Positions 43,537-53,566 are shown, counted from the stretch's first letter. The stretch: 64,000 bases of DNA from Paenibacillus guangzhouensis (GCF_009363075.1 NZ_CP045293.1:6433006-6497005); one strand, 5' to 3'. Translations and numbers: made by a program. Notes: generated by a model not told the origin, from the sequence alone.

Positions 43537-44927
43537 ATATAATCAGTCCCAGTCTAAAACGAAGAACGACCTTCCTGTTAAATAAATATTTCACGGGAGA
43601 CACGCTTGATTACAAACAGATTATCGCGATCATTATTCCGATATTTGTGGATCAAGCTTTTATTATTTTGATGAGCTTGGTGAATACGGCCATGATCAGC
43701 TCCTCCGGGGTGGCGGCAGTCAGCGCGGTGAGCATGGTTGATTCGCTGAATATATTTTTGATTAACGTCTTCGTCGCGGTGGCGACGGGCGGAACCGTCA
43801 TTGTCGCCCAGTACCGGGGAAGCGGGAATCCAGAGATGGTCGCGAAGTCGGCGGCCCAAGCAATATCGGCGGTAGCGATCCTGTCCGTCTTGATCAGCGC
43901 GATCGTTATTATTTTTCATAATCCGACGCTCGATTTGTTGTTCGGGCAGGCTGATGCAGATGTCTTTCATAATGCGAGGCTATTTTTGATAGGGAGTTGC
44001 ATTTCGTACCCCTTTATTGCGATCTTCCAAGCGGTGACCGGTGCGCTGCGCGGGGTAGCGGAGACGAAGGCATGCCTTGGCTTGTCGCTTATTATGAACC
44101 TGACGTATCTGATCCTGAACATTTTGTTTATCTCCGTGCTCGACATGGGCGTGATTGGGCTAATTATCTCATTGATCACGGCGCGGGTGCTCGGGATGGC
44201 GGTGTCGCTCATCTATCTGCTGAAGTACAACCAGACGCTGCGATTCCGTATAAAAAATGCGCTCAAGATCGATTTCTCGATTCTGAGAAAAGTCATGATC
44301 ATCGGTATTCCGTTCGCGGCGGAGCAGATGTTCTTCAATGGCGGGAAGCTGCTTACGCAGACATTCATCGTGAAGCTCGGAACGATGGCGATTACGGTCA
44401 ATGCGATCGGGAACTCGATTTCACTCGTCTTCCAGATTGGGGCCAGTGCGCTGAGTATTGCCGTTGTGACGGTGGTAGGCCAGTGTATCGGACGACGGAA
44501 TATCCAAGACGCGCGGAAATTCATTAAGTCGTTCATCGGCTTGTCCACCGTCATCTTCATTGTCGCAGCAGCAGTGCTGATGCCGCTCATGCCGTGGATC
44601 GTTAAGCTGTTCTCTCCACCGGCTGAGATTGTGTCGACACTCTACGGACTTATGATCCTGATTGCCGTGACGCAGCCGCTGCTCTGGTCGATCAGCTTCA
44701 TTCTGCCGTCGGCGCTGCGTGCAGCAGGGGACTCGAACTTTACGTCGATCTCATCGCTGCTGACGATGTGGGTGTTCCGCGTCATTCTCGGTTACGTGCT
44801 CGGGATTACGCTCGGACTCGGCATTATGGGCGTCTGGATAGCCATGGTGAGCGAGTGGGGGATTCGCGGCGCGATCTTCTGGTGGCGGTTCCGAGGCGAG
44901 AAGTGGTATAGTCGGAAGTTGATATAA
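43533..44927 (+). CDS. MATE-family multidrug/metabolite exporter
   Basis: A 464-aa antiporter with twelve transmembrane helices. The N-half has AIIIPIFVDQAFIILMSLVNT, and FGQADADVF and TGALRGVAETK at the usual positions. The second half has IGIPFAAEQMFFNGGKLL and PSALRAAGDSNFT. These match Na+ or H+ coupled MATE efflux proteins. The GTG at 43533 is preferred; a longer form from ATG 43479 would begin only about 12 bases after the predicted transcript start. A short upstream peptide ends inside its start codon. A strong terminator follows. Substrate unknown. Confidence 0.88.
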   Translation: MNIISPSLKRRTTFLLNKYFTGDTLDYKQIIAIIIPIFVDQAFIILMSLVNTAMISSSGVAAVSAVSMVDSLNIFLINVFVAVATGGTVIVAQYRGSGNPEMVAKSAAQAISAVAILSVLISAIVIIFHNPTLDLLFGQADADVFHNARLFLIGSCISYPFIAIFQAVTGALRGVAETKACLGLSLIMNLTYLILNILFISVLDMGVIGLIISLITARVLGMAVSLIYLLKYNQTLRFRIKNALKIDFSILRKVMIIGIPFAAEQMFFNGGKLLTQTFIVKLGTMAITVNAIGNSISLVFQIGASALSIAVVTVVGQCIGRRNIQDARKFIKSFIGLSTVIFIVAAAVLMPLMPWIVKLFSPPAEIVSTLYGLMILIAVTQPLLWSISFILPSALRAAGDSNFTSISSLLTMWVFRVILGYVLGITLGLGIMGVWIAMVSEWGIRGAIFWWRFRGEKWYSRKLI

Positions 44928-44940
44928 TTAAATTTGTGAG

Positions 44941-44965
44941 GAGCACCCTTCGGGGTGTTTTTTTA
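44941..44965 (+). terminator. Intrinsic terminator of the MATE gene
   Basis: CACCC-ttcg-GGGTG with a UUCG-type loop is followed by eight T. Confidence 0.9.
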
Positions 44966-45076
44966 TTGTGTTACGGGAGATTTCATGATCTTGCGATTTT
45001 ATTCCTTGACACCCTGTTGTCCGATTTCATCCGTTATACTAGGATTAGCAAACGTATGATTTAGGAGGGGACACAT

Positions 45077-46177
45077 TTGGCTGAGCCATTAAAATTAGTC
45101 TATAACGAAGCTTTCTTGCGTGATTTCGGAGCGAAAGTCAAGGAGGCGTATGATGCATTTGATGTAGAGCGATTCATTGCGGATGTCATCGATTCGTCGT
45201 GGGACGAGCTAGCACTGAAGGAACGGATGAGAAAAATATCGGAGACGCTCGGGCGCTATTTGCCACCCAGCTATGAAGCGAAGCTTGACGTCTTATTTGC
45301 TGTGGATGATGGTTCTTGCACAGGTTTCCCTTATTTATTCATGCCTGACTTCATCGAAGTCTATGGACAAGCCGAGGAGCATTGGGAGCTGTCGATGCAG
45401 GCGATGGAGCGGTTCACGCGAGGTTCGTCGGCCGAATTCGCCATTCGCCCGTTCATCCTGCGTGACCCTGAACGGGCGATGCGTCAGATGACAATCTGGG
45501 CGGATCATCCGAATGAACATGTGCGGCGACTTGCGAGTGAAGGCTGTCGTCCTCGGTTGCCTTGGGGCGTTGCATTAGCGATGTTCAAGCGCGACCCCGC
45601 GCCGACTCTACCGATTCTGGAGAAGCTGCAAGCCGACCCGTCGCTCTATGTACGTAAGAGTGTCGCGAACAATTTGAATGATATTGCGAAGGATCATCCG
45701 TCGGTTGTAATTGAGACGGCTCGCCGCTGGCAAGGGAAGCACCCGGATACGGATTGGATTATCCGTCATGCGTGCAGGACGTTAATTCGGAGAGCCGATC
45801 CGGAGATCATGCAAATCTTCGGATATGCGGAAGATGCGTCATCCCTTACAACGTCTGCCGAATTACGTGTCGAACCTGCAGCGCTTAGCATTGGCGAGCG
45901 ATGTGAGCTTCACTATGCGATGCGTGTGCGCGAAGGGGAAGAGGTGCGTGTACGCATCGAGTACGGCATTTATTTCGTGAAGGCGAAAGGACAGACGTCT
46001 CGTAAACTGTTCTTGTTATCGGACAAAACCGTACCAGGCGGTTCTGTATTGAGCGGACGGCGCAGCCATAACTGGGCAGACTTGACGACGCGCCGACATT
46101 ACCCGGGAGCGCATCGAGTCGTTCTCGTTGTTAACGGCATGGAGGTGGCGGAGGCGATGGTGGAGTTGCAGGAATAG
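45077..46177 (+). CDS. AlkD-like DNA alkylation repair protein with C-terminal beta domain
   Basis: A 366-aa soluble protein. Residues about 10-240 hold HEAT-like helical repeats of the AlkD/AlkC type (FAIRPFILRDPERAMRQM, HPNEHVRRLASEGCRPRLPWG, LYVRKSVANNLNDIAKDHP, WIIRHACRTLIRRAD). These recognise damaged bases and remove alkyl adducts. The RRLASEGCRPRLPW segment is characteristic of this subgroup. Residues 260-366 form a beta-rich domain (AELRVEPAALSIGERCELHYAM) often found fused to it. It starts with TTG, with GGAGGGG eight bases upstream. It is monocistronic with its own terminator. Confidence 0.86.
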   Translation: MAEPLKLVYNEAFLRDFGAKVKEAYDAFDVERFIADVIDSSWDELALKERMRKISETLGRYLPPSYEAKLDVLFAVDDGSCTGFPYLFMPDFIEVYGQAEEHWELSMQAMERFTRGSSAEFAIRPFILRDPERAMRQMTIWADHPNEHVRRLASEGCRPRLPWGVALAMFKRDPAPTLPILEKLQADPSLYVRKSVANNLNDIAKDHPSVVIETARRWQGKHPDTDWIIRHACRTLIRRADPEIMQIFGYAEDASSLTTSAELRVEPAALSIGERCELHYAMRVREGEEVRVRIEYGIYFVKAKGQTSRKLFLLSDKTVPGGSVLSGRRSHNWADLTTRRHYPGAHRVVLVVNGMEVAEAMVELQE

Positions 46178-46238
46178 GGAAGAATATATACATTCATTGT
46201 TATGTATATTTATTCGTTATAATGTTCGTGACCGATAG

Positions 46239-46267
46239 GGATCATTCACTAGAATGATCCTTTTTTC
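46239..46267 (+). terminator. Intrinsic terminator of the AlkD-like gene
   Basis: GGATCATTC pairs with GAATGATCC and is followed by six T. Confidence 0.92.
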
Positions 46268-46646
46268 GTTGGGCTACGGAATCTTTTTCGGATGAAATCT
46301 TCGATTTTATATAAATCCACGGAAATTTATAGTAATTAACGATCCCCTTCGAAATGATATTATTTTCCCCCTAAATAATGGAAATATCTCCCTTCCAAAT
46401 CGATGTAACCCAAGACATGATGGAATGAGAAGGCTTTCTTTACAAAATTTTAACGAATGCAGACAGGGTGGTGGTAACACGCAGAACGCGAATGATCGTT
46501 TTATGTTTTACCTCATGCAAGACTTGGTTCCTCGATTGCTTACTTCAAGCGACTTCACAATTCATCTCCTCAAGAAAAATGCATAATTATTCCGCACCAA
46601 CTGTGTTTTCCATTCGAAATCTAGTTCATGGTAGGAGTGATCTTTA
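46268..46646. other. Gene-poor 5' region of the GH18 gene
   Basis: About 380 bases between the AlkD terminator and the GH18 start hold no convincing gene or known riboswitch. The first half is AT-rich. ACAGGGTGGTGGTAACACGC near 46460-46480 slightly resembles the T-box core but lacks the rest of that structure. A 74-codon frame from 46468 looks spurious. Confidence 0.4.
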
Positions 46647-49600
46647 TTGCGTAAATCCGTTCGAAAAACTCGTCTTTTATCTATGGTATTAAGCTTCGTT
46701 CTTGTATTCGGAACCCTATTCACGACCTCGGCGGCATTTGCGGAGGAAGGTGAGGCGGGGGCAGCAGCGGCAGCTCAGGCAGATCCACCCCCGCCTACAA
46801 ATTTGCGTGTCACGGAAGTGAATCATAACAAAGCCAAACTGGAATGGGATTTCGTAGACGGTCCCAATGACATTCAAATTTATAATCTGGATACGGGGAA
46901 GAACATTACGTGGGGGAACAAGGAGACTCGTTATGCAACAGGGCTGAAACCCGAGACGACCTATCATGTATTTATCGTCTGGGAGAAAGACGGCGCTGGA
47001 AAGGTGAACACGAAGGATATTCCTGAGGATCGCTGGAGTAATGTCGTAGAATTCACAACTCCGCCGAATACTGACCAGTACGAAGAGGCACCACTAAGTC
47101 CGCCGAGCAACTTGCGTGTCACGGATGTGACCTATAAGTCCATTTCGCTTGCTTGGGGAGGAAGTGATGGGGCAAATGGGTACGATCTGTACGTGAATAA
47201 TGCTTGGAAGACAGGCATCTGGGATGGAACCAATCAAGTTACATACCAGATCGCGCCGGAGACAGTAACTGGATCTGTATATACGTTCATGGTCGGTGCT
47301 CAGAATATGCCGAAAGTATCGGACAAGAGCAATAAAGTGACGATCAAGTGGGGTGAATTGGCCGCTCCAGTCGATTTGCAAGTAGTCTCGGCTACCCGGA
47401 CGACCGCAGCACTAGGTTGGGCAGCGACGCCAGGCGCCACGAGCTATGATGTCTATGTGAACGGAGAGCTTCATGGCTCAAGTGAAGAGAATCGTTATGC
47501 CGTAAGCGGACTAACGGAGGGATCGACGTATGATGTCAAAGTTGTAGCCAAGAACAGCCTCTGGGCCTCGCCGGAGAGCAGCTCAGTTCAGGTCGTACCG
47601 GGGCGCAATTATAATATCGTAACCTATTACACGTCATGGTCTTCATCGAACCCAGGCCGCAATTACTACCCTTCCGATGTAGATGTGACACAATTTACGC
47701 ACATTAACTATGCTTTCTCCGATTTGTGTTGGAAGAAGTTCAGCAGCGATGGCAAAAAAGAATGTAAAAATGCAGACATACCGCTTCAAAACCGATACGT
47801 TCATGATGGCGAGATGATTATCGGCGATCCGGAACGGGATGTTGAGCAGCTAGCGGCGTTTAACGCTAAAAAAGCAGAGAACCCGAACCTCAAGCTGTTA
47901 GTATCGGTGGGCGGCTGGTCATGGTCGAAGTATTTCTCGGTCATTGCCGCGAATGACGTCACGAGAAAGGCATTTGCGAACTCTATCGTCAAGTTCATTC
48001 GGGCGTATAAGCTCGACGGGATTGATATCGATTGGGAATACCCGGTCGAAGGCGGAGAAGATTCGAATACGAGAGGACCGGAGGATAAAGTGAACTTCGG
48101 CTTGCTCGTGCAGACGGTTCGTGAAGCTTTGGATGCGGCGGGAGCGGAGGACGGCAAATATTATCTCCAGACAATTGCAGCCGCCCAAGGAGATAACTTC
48201 ATCGTCAACTCCGACCTAGCGAATTCGTCAGCTTACTTGGATTTTGTGAATATTATGACGTACGACTTCAGCGGAGGCTGGGAGAAACTCGCGCATCATA
48301 ACGCACCGTTGTATTTTGACAAGAACCATCCGAGGGCAGCAACTTCTGCCCCGCGGAACAACGTAGCGGGCTCGGCAGCCAGTTTTGCAGGGAGCATTCC
48401 GAACTATAAAGTCGTGGTCGGTGTACCATTCTATGGAAAAGGATGGAGCGGATGCCCATCGACGGGGAATGGACAGTATCAGGAATGCGCAGGCGTCTCG
48501 CCAGGTACCTGGGAAGGCGGCATCTTAGATTATCAGGACCTAGAGAAGAATTATATCGATAAGAACGGCTATACGCGCTACTGGAACGACGCGGCCAAAG
48601 TCGCTTACGTGTACAATCCGGACACGAAGATTTGGGTTACCTATAATGACCGGAACACGATGGCGTATACGGCGGCAATGCTGAAATCATTGGATATTGC
48701 TGGCGTCATGAGCTGGGAAGCGCATGGGGATAAGACGAAGACCTTGTCCACTCAGCTATCGCAAGATTTGCCAACGTATGGTCGTTCGTCGAATGAACTA
48801 GCGGCACCACGGAACTTAGCTGTTACGTCGACTGGCGCGAATACGATCTCGTTAAAATGGGATGCCTCGGCTGGCGCGACCGGCTACGAAGTTTTCGTGA
48901 ATAAGCAGTGGGTTGCGAATACGACGAATACGAATTACACCGTCGCATCGCTCAGCGCGAATACGAGCTATACGATTCATGTTATCGCTGTGGTCAAGGA
49001 CGGGGCAGACGTGAAGCAGGTGTCCGTTAACAGCCAAGCCATTAGCGTTAAAACTTCGGATGGAAGCGGAACGACGCCTACGACACCAACATCGCCGTCC
49101 ACGGGTTCATCTAGCGGAGGAACGACGCCTGCTCAGCCGGCTGCACCAACAGGTCAGTTGGAGACGAAAGTGAGCAAAGACGGGGATAAATTAACGGTCA
49201 GTGTGCCAAAAGATGCTGCACTCAAAGCAATAGAGCAGGCCACGTCGCCAACCTTCAGCATTCAAGTGGCGGAGAAGGCAGGGCAGGTTGAAGTGACATT
49301 GCCGAAAGAAGTCATTGCAGCCATCGCGAAGAAAGGCGATAAAGCTTCGGTTACGGTGAACGTGAACGGCGTCGCGCATCTCATTCCGATCCAATCGCTT
49401 GGTTCGGCCACAGATGTGAAAATCTCGATTCAATCGCCAAAACAAGAAACGCAGGATAACATAGCGAAATTGTTGAATGGGGCGAAAGCGCATGTATCGG
49501 CTTTTGAATTCAAGCTCGCCCCGTCAGCTTCAAAGCCGGTAAGCCATAAGTTCACGTTCCAAGCAAAAGATGTGGACGCGAATCGTTTAACGGGCGTGAT

Positions 49601-50282
49601 CTATCTGCCGGAGATCAATGAAATTCGCTCGGTGCCGACAGTGGTCACCGTCAATGCGGATGGTACAGTATCGGTAGAGGTGAAAAGTCAAGGAAATGGC
49701 ATTTATAGCGTCATCGAATCGAAGGTGCTCTTCACGGATGCCATTCCGGCATGGGCGCAGGAGGATGTGCTGCGCGCGGCTGCGAAGCTGATTGTATTCG
49801 GCGAGGGAGAGGCGAAGTTCGGAGCGGGGACGGAAGTGACTCGCGGCGAGATCGCATCGATCATTGCACGGGCATTCGGTGTCTTGCCGAACGGAGGTAA
49901 GTCGACCTTCACCGATGTAGCGCCTGATTCGAAATACGCGAATGATATCGCGGCGGCGAAGGCGGCGGGACTGATTCAAGGCAAGTCCGAATCGATCTTC
50001 GAGCCGAACGAGAACGTAACGCGCGAGCAACTAGCTGCGATATTGGCGTCGGCATTGAAAGCTGCGGGAGTCGCGAGCAGCGCAAGCACAACGGCATTGG
50101 ATCCGTTCAAGGATCAATCGAGCATTTCGTCCTATGCGAAGGACGCGTTGGCGATGCTCGTCGAACATAAGATTTTGCTTGGCGTGTCCGATACGCAGCT
50201 CGCTCCGATGGACGAAGTAACGAGAGCGCAAGCGGCCGTGATCATCATGCGTGCACTGAGAGTTAGTGGATTATCGAATTAA
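46647..50282 (+). CDS. SLH-anchored GH18 chitinase-like enzyme with four FN3 domains
   Basis: A 1211-aa exported enzyme. Signal peptide residues 1-32, then an Ala-rich stretch. FN3-type domains are at about 49-145, 149-232, 237-318 and 717-805. The GH18 catalytic barrel spans about 320-710 with LLVSVGGWSWS, the catalytic D-x-x-D-x-D-x-E as DGIDIDWEYP near 458, and MSWEAHGD at the end. A Thr/Ser/Pro linker (808-838) leads to a beta domain (840-1020) and three SLH domains (about 1027-1211). It hydrolyses chitin or related N-acetylglucosamine polymers at the cell surface. It starts with TTG, with TAGGAG about eight bases upstream. Confidence 0.93.
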   Translation: MRKSVRKTRLLSMVLSFVLVFGTLFTTSAAFAEEGEAGAAAAAQADPPPPTNLRVTEVNHNKAKLEWDFVDGPNDIQIYNLDTGKNITWGNKETRYATGLKPETTYHVFIVWEKDGAGKVNTKDIPEDRWSNVVEFTTPPNTDQYEEAPLSPPSNLRVTDVTYKSISLAWGGSDGANGYDLYVNNAWKTGIWDGTNQVTYQIAPETVTGSVYTFMVGAQNMPKVSDKSNKVTIKWGELAAPVDLQVVSATRTTAALGWAATPGATSYDVYVNGELHGSSEENRYAVSGLTEGSTYDVKVVAKNSLWASPESSSVQVVPGRNYNIVTYYTSWSSSNPGRNYYPSDVDVTQFTHINYAFSDLCWKKFSSDGKKECKNADIPLQNRYVHDGEMIIGDPERDVEQLAAFNAKKAENPNLKLLVSVGGWSWSKYFSVIAANDVTRKAFANSIVKFIRAYKLDGIDIDWEYPVEGGEDSNTRGPEDKVNFGLLVQTVREALDAAGAEDGKYYLQTIAAAQGDNFIVNSDLANSSAYLDFVNIMTYDFSGGWEKLAHHNAPLYFDKNHPRAATSAPRNNVAGSAASFAGSIPNYKVVVGVPFYGKGWSGCPSTGNGQYQECAGVSPGTWEGGILDYQDLEKNYIDKNGYTRYWNDAAKVAYVYNPDTKIWVTYNDRNTMAYTAAMLKSLDIAGVMSWEAHGDKTKTLSTQLSQDLPTYGRSSNELAAPRNLAVTSTGANTISLKWDASAGATGYEVFVNKQWVANTTNTNYTVASLSANTSYTIHVIAVVKDGADVKQVSVNSQAISVKTSDGSGTTPTTPTSPSTGSSSGGTTPAQPAAPTGQLETKVSKDGDKLTVSVPKDAALKAIEQATSPTFSIQVAEKAGQVEVTLPKEVIAAIAKKGDKASVTVNVNGVAHLIPIQSLGSATDVKISIQSPKQETQDNIAKLLNGAKAHVSAFEFKLAPSASKPVSHKFTFQAKDVDANRLTGVIYLPEINEIRSVPTVVTVNADGTVSVEVKSQGNGIYSVIESKVLFTDAIPAWAQEDVLRAAAKLIVFGEGEAKFGAGTEVTRGEIASIIARAFGVLPNGGKSTFTDVAPDSKYANDIAAAKAAGLIQGKSESIFEPNENVTREQLAAILASALKAAGVASSASTTALDPFKDQSSISSYAKDALAMLVEHKILLGVSDTQLAPMDEVTRAQAAVIIMRALRVSGLSN

Positions 50283-50288
50283 TAAGGG

Positions 50289-50320
50289 ACAGCACCCGGG
50301 AACGGGTGCTGTTTTGTTAT
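50289..50320 (+). terminator. Intrinsic terminator of the GH18 gene
   Basis: ACAGCACCC pairs with GGGTGCTGT and is followed by TTTTG. Confidence 0.9.
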
Positions 50321-50453
50321 TAATGTTAAAGATGATTGCCTTGGGACTTTTTTGTATATTTTTGAAAGGAATAATGTTAATACTTGTCGAAAAATAGTAA
50401 CTAAAGAAGGTTTTGCAAACGGGAATATTAATGAGCTGCAAGGAGTGCATCAA

Positions 50454-51242
50454 ATGTGGTCTGAAATATCTAAACTCATTGGAGCGAATCCAATCATGAC
50501 ACTAGTACTAACCATCTTTGGAACAACGACGATTTGGCTGTATAAAGAGTTTAAAGAGATGATTAATCAAAATAATAGAACACAGCTTGCATCCGTAAAT
50601 GAAAAAATAAAGATTTATAGTCAATTGCAAGCTAGTATCTCGGCGGTAATCCATGGTGGAGATGCAAAGTTCGGCTTAATGCAGAAACTTGGTGAATCCA
50701 GTCCTTACTTGAGCGAGAATGTTCGTAGAATCGCCCGAGATTTTTATTATCAAGCGGATATTGCATATCTGACTTCCATGCTCACTTTTATTGATGTAGA
50801 TCTTGGGAAGCTTGAGCAAGAAAAAACAAAATACTCTAAATATGATAAGTCAACAGACATTAGTGATTTTGTATTGAAGTTATATGCGCCTCTTAAGCCA
50901 ATTGCGTTTATTTGGGTAAGTATCTTAGTCTTTTTACTTACTTACGATCGTTTACTTAAACAGCAGTTTTGGTATGACCAGGTTTATGTCATTTTTATTA
51001 CCGGTTCCACTGCTTTAAGCGCGATTATAGTTTTTGTCTTATTTTCATTGAAGTTGGAGGGAGCTTTACCTAAGCAAGGCGCATATCGATGGGGGATTAA
51101 TCTATTAATAGTTGTAATGCCAATGTTATCTTTGGTTCATAACGCACTTTCAATCATGTCGTTAATTATCCAAATTCTGCTCATCATGATATTGTTGCAT
51201 ATGAAAAAACGTAAAAAGAACATAATCTTAATGATCGATTAA
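50454..51242 (+). CDS. AT-rich membrane protein of unknown function
   Basis: A 262-aa protein not recognised. Residues 12-30 form one TM segment, a helical cytoplasmic or external part covers about 35-150 (with KSTDISDF and a Tyr/Lys-rich region), and four further TM segments lie at about 145-250. The tail MKKRKKNIILM is basic. Codon use is clearly AT-rich compared with neighbours, as for the ABC exporter at 3056, so transfer is likely. The frame extends back to 50352, but the ATG at 50454 has AAGGAG eight bases upstream. It may be an immunity- or phage-resistance-type protein, but no motif supports that. Confidence 0.7.
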   Translation: MWSEISKLIGANPIMTLVLTIFGTTTIWLYKEFKEMINQNNRTQLASVNEKIKIYSQLQASISAVIHGGDAKFGLMQKLGESSPYLSENVRRIARDFYYQADIAYLTSMLTFIDVDLGKLEQEKTKYSKYDKSTDISDFVLKLYAPLKPIAFIWVSILVFLLTYDRLLKQQFWYDQVYVIFITGSTALSAIIVFVLFSLKLEGALPKQGAYRWGINLLIVVMPMLSLVHNALSIMSLIIQILLIMILLHMKKRKKNIILMID

Positions 51243-51254
51243 TTAAATATTAAC

Positions 51255-51291
51255 AGCTACTGTCATCAGGATTTCTCTGGAGGCAGTAGCT
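51255..51291. terminator. Hairpin between converging genes
   Basis: AGCTACTGTC pairs with GGCAGTAGCT around a 17-base loop. T-runs are weak, so termination efficiency is uncertain. Confidence 0.5.
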
Positions 51292-51300
51292 AATCGTCTC

Positions 51301-52524
51301 CTACTCCGCCACCCCTGCCGCATTCCCCACATCCTGTACCTTGTACCCTCCAGCCTTCCGATAGAACCAAACGCTGAGCAGAGCGGTCACCGCAATTGCG
51401 CCGAACATCACTTGCCCGTTGTAGTGGACCAGGAGCGCGCTCCATAACCAAGGACCGATGAAGTTGCCGAGGCTATTCAGCGAGAACGCGCCGAAGTATG
51501 TTCCGCGCACCGACGCCGGCGTAATCTGGTTCAGCAGCGTATATTGCGAGGGCATGATCAGAATTTCCCCGACGGTGAAGATCACCATGAACAAGATGAA
51601 CATCGACCATGTGAAAGAGAAGGCATATCCCAACTCCGCTAGAACGAACAGCAGGCTCCCGAACGTAATGGCATACAACGGGGATTTGCGCTGCGTCCAT
51701 TTGGCGATGATCGGCTGCAGCAGAATAACCAAGGTCGAGTTGACCGTAAGCAGGACGGCGAGCAGCTTCTCGCCATCGGCAAACTGCGTAGGCAAATAAT
51801 TGGCGAATGCCACGGACCACAGACCTTCCACGGCAGTAGTCAAGATGCATGCGCATACGAAGAATAGGAGTGCGGCATCCCGCCGTAACACATGCCAGGA
51901 CGCGCCTATCGTGAGAGAAGGAGAGGCAACCGATGCCGGTGCACCGCGATCCTTCAATCGCTGCAGTGCAACGAACAAGACGATGGCATAGGCGAAATAA
52001 CAGATGGCCATCAGCACGAATGGCGTCGGACTTCCGGTCAGACCCAGCGCAAGGCCGATCAAAGGCCCCACGGCAAATCCGATATTCACAGCCATGTACC
52101 GCAAGGAATACACGGTAGATCGTTGATGCTCCGGCGTGAGATCGGCAAGATAGGCATTCGAAACCGGGGCGAAAAAGGCGCTGCCAAATCCCCCGATGAC
52201 GACAAGAGCGAAAATGAGCGCCGGATGCGGCACCATGGCGTACCCGGCATAGATCACGCTGGAGGTCGTAAGTGAGAGGAGCATCAACTTTTTCCGACCG
52301 ATCCGGTCCGATAGATACCCGCCAATGAATCCGCCCACGGTGCCCGCCAATGCCCCTGCACCAATCATGAACCCGATTGTTCCAACACCGAGACTCGTAT
52401 GCTTCGAGAGATAGATGACGAGAAAAGGCGAACACATGGATAAGAATAAATTCGTGATGAGCGATCCGGTCAGCAAAATCACTATGACCGGATGGAGCTG
52501 TGTTGGTAAGCGTAATAGTCTCAT
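51301..52524 (-). CDS. MFS-family exporter (DHA1-like)
   Basis: A 407-aa membrane protein with twelve transmembrane helices. Motif A is clear as GYLSDRIGRKKLM near residue 68, and the antiporter-type motif region in TM5 is GFAVGPLIGLALG. The central loop is short (LQRLKDRGAPASV). This fits a proton-coupled drug or metabolite exporter of the DHA1 type. The start ATG has GGAGG six bases upstream. The ArsR gene lies upstream on the same strand with a 12-base gap, so it is likely co-transcribed and regulated by that gene product. Confidence 0.9.
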   Translation of the reverse strand: MRLLRLPTQLHPVIVILLTGSLITNLFLSMCSPFLVIYLSKHTSLGVGTIGFMIGAGALAGTVGGFIGGYLSDRIGRKKLMLLSLTTSSVIYAGYAMVPHPALIFALVVIGGFGSAFFAPVSNAYLADLTPEHQRSTVYSLRYMAVNIGFAVGPLIGLALGLTGSPTPFVLMAICYFAYAIVLFVALQRLKDRGAPASVASPSLTIGASWHVLRRDAALLFFVCACILTTAVEGLWSVAFANYLPTQFADGEKLLAVLLTVNSTLVILLQPIIAKWTQRKSPLYAITFGSLLFVLAELGYAFSFTWSMFILFMVIFTVGEILIMPSQYTLLNQITPASVRGTYFGAFSLNSLGNFIGPWLWSALLVHYNGQVMFGAIAVTALLSVWFYRKAGGYKVQDVGNAAGVAE

Positions 52525-52536
52525 GTCAGACCTCCG

Positions 52537-53451
52537 TTAAACATGTGTTCTGTGAATGTACGCTGCAATGTCAGATTCCAAATGATTCAGAGGTCCCATC
52601 CGAGAGCTGTAGGATTCGATTTTATCCTTCACGTAGTGGGAGCGCAGCAGCCCAGATAGACGAAGCGCCGTCAGATGATAGTGCACATTGCTTTTGACTA
52701 GGCCGATATAGGCGGCGATTTCTTTGAAGGAACGTGGTTCTTCGGCGACGTATTGCAGGATGCGCAGTCGATTCTCATCGGACAGTGCCTTCAAGGTGTT
52801 CATCAGCTTGAAGGACGGTACGGTAGGATCTGTTGCAGGCATTCCCACCGGATATTGACAGACAATCAACCCCTCGTAATGATCGATGACCGTATACGGA
52901 TTGCAGTGGATCTGCGGGACAAGCAGCACCTTCTCAATGCCAGGGCTAGGCTCGACGCGAATCCCATTCGTACACTGTTCAATCAGCTCGACCGCGGGAG
53001 TCGAGGGGAGGAGCTGTGCGACTTGATCCCCACTGTGCTTCAGCACGCGAAGGAACGCCGGATCGATATGACGGAAATATTGTTCGTGCCAGTCATGCAG
53101 CGCGGAGACGATGAGATCCCGAACCGAGTTCATGTCTTCTTTGAACGAAGAGACCCATGGCACAAGCTTCTCATAGATTTCGCCTGGTGCCATATTCGTG
53201 AGCCAATGCAGAAAATTCTCCACCGTACGTTCGCCGGGGCACTGCCAGACTAATAAATTCAATCGGTGTAGCACTTCTAGTCGATGATCCTCAAGCCGCT
53301 CCGATAAGGAATCGCTGAGACGACGACGTACGTCGGTTTTCCATGCTTTGCCGAATGCATTATGTTTGGATGTCGGATGCTCGATGTAACAATAGAGGCT
53401 CACGATCAGTTCATAGACCGGTGAGGAATCTACTTGGACCACATAACTCAT
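52537..53451 (-). CDS. ArsR-family transcriptional regulator with large N-terminal domain
   Basis: A 304-aa regulator. The winged helix is at the C-terminus (about 225-295): LKALSDENRLRILQYV, RSFKEIAAYIGLVKSNVHYHLTALRLSGLL. The large N-terminal domain (1-215) is helical and probably a ligand- or partner-binding part, as seen in DUF5937-type ArsR relatives. No Cys-based metal site (C-V-C) is visible, so it may not be a metal sensor. The ATG at 53451 has TAGGAGTG upstream; the longer frame to 53529 lacks a site. It is divergent from the nitrite reductase operon and directly upstream of the MFS exporter. Confidence 0.88.
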   Translation of the reverse strand: MSYVVQVDSSPVYELIVSLYCYIEHPTSKHNAFGKAWKTDVRRRLSDSLSERLEDHRLEVLHRLNLLVWQCPGERTVENFLHWLTNMAPGEIYEKLVPWVSSFKEDMNSVRDLIVSALHDWHEQYFRHIDPAFLRVLKHSGDQVAQLLPSTPAVELIEQCTNGIRVEPSPGIEKVLLVPQIHCNPYTVIDHYEGLIVCQYPVGMPATDPTVPSFKLMNTLKALSDENRLRILQYVAEEPRSFKEIAAYIGLVKSNVHYHLTALRLSGLLRSHYVKDKIESYSSRMGPLNHLESDIAAYIHRTHV

Positions 53452-53566
53452 GAATGTTTCACTCCTATAGAACTTATAATATGTTCTAATTTTATAGAAC
53501 AATTTCATAAAGTCAAGAATGACATGCAACGCATTTCCATTTATTTCACAAAAAATCCATTAATAA

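Noticed and set aside
46460..46480. T-box-like ACAGGGTGGTGGTAACACGC upstream of the GH18 gene
   Set aside because: The rest of the T-box leader (specifier loop, terminator/antiterminator) is absent, and the downstream gene is not an amino-acid gene.
46468..46692. 74-codon ORF before the GH18 gene
   Set aside because: No ribosome site, unusual composition, and it overlaps the real TTG start.
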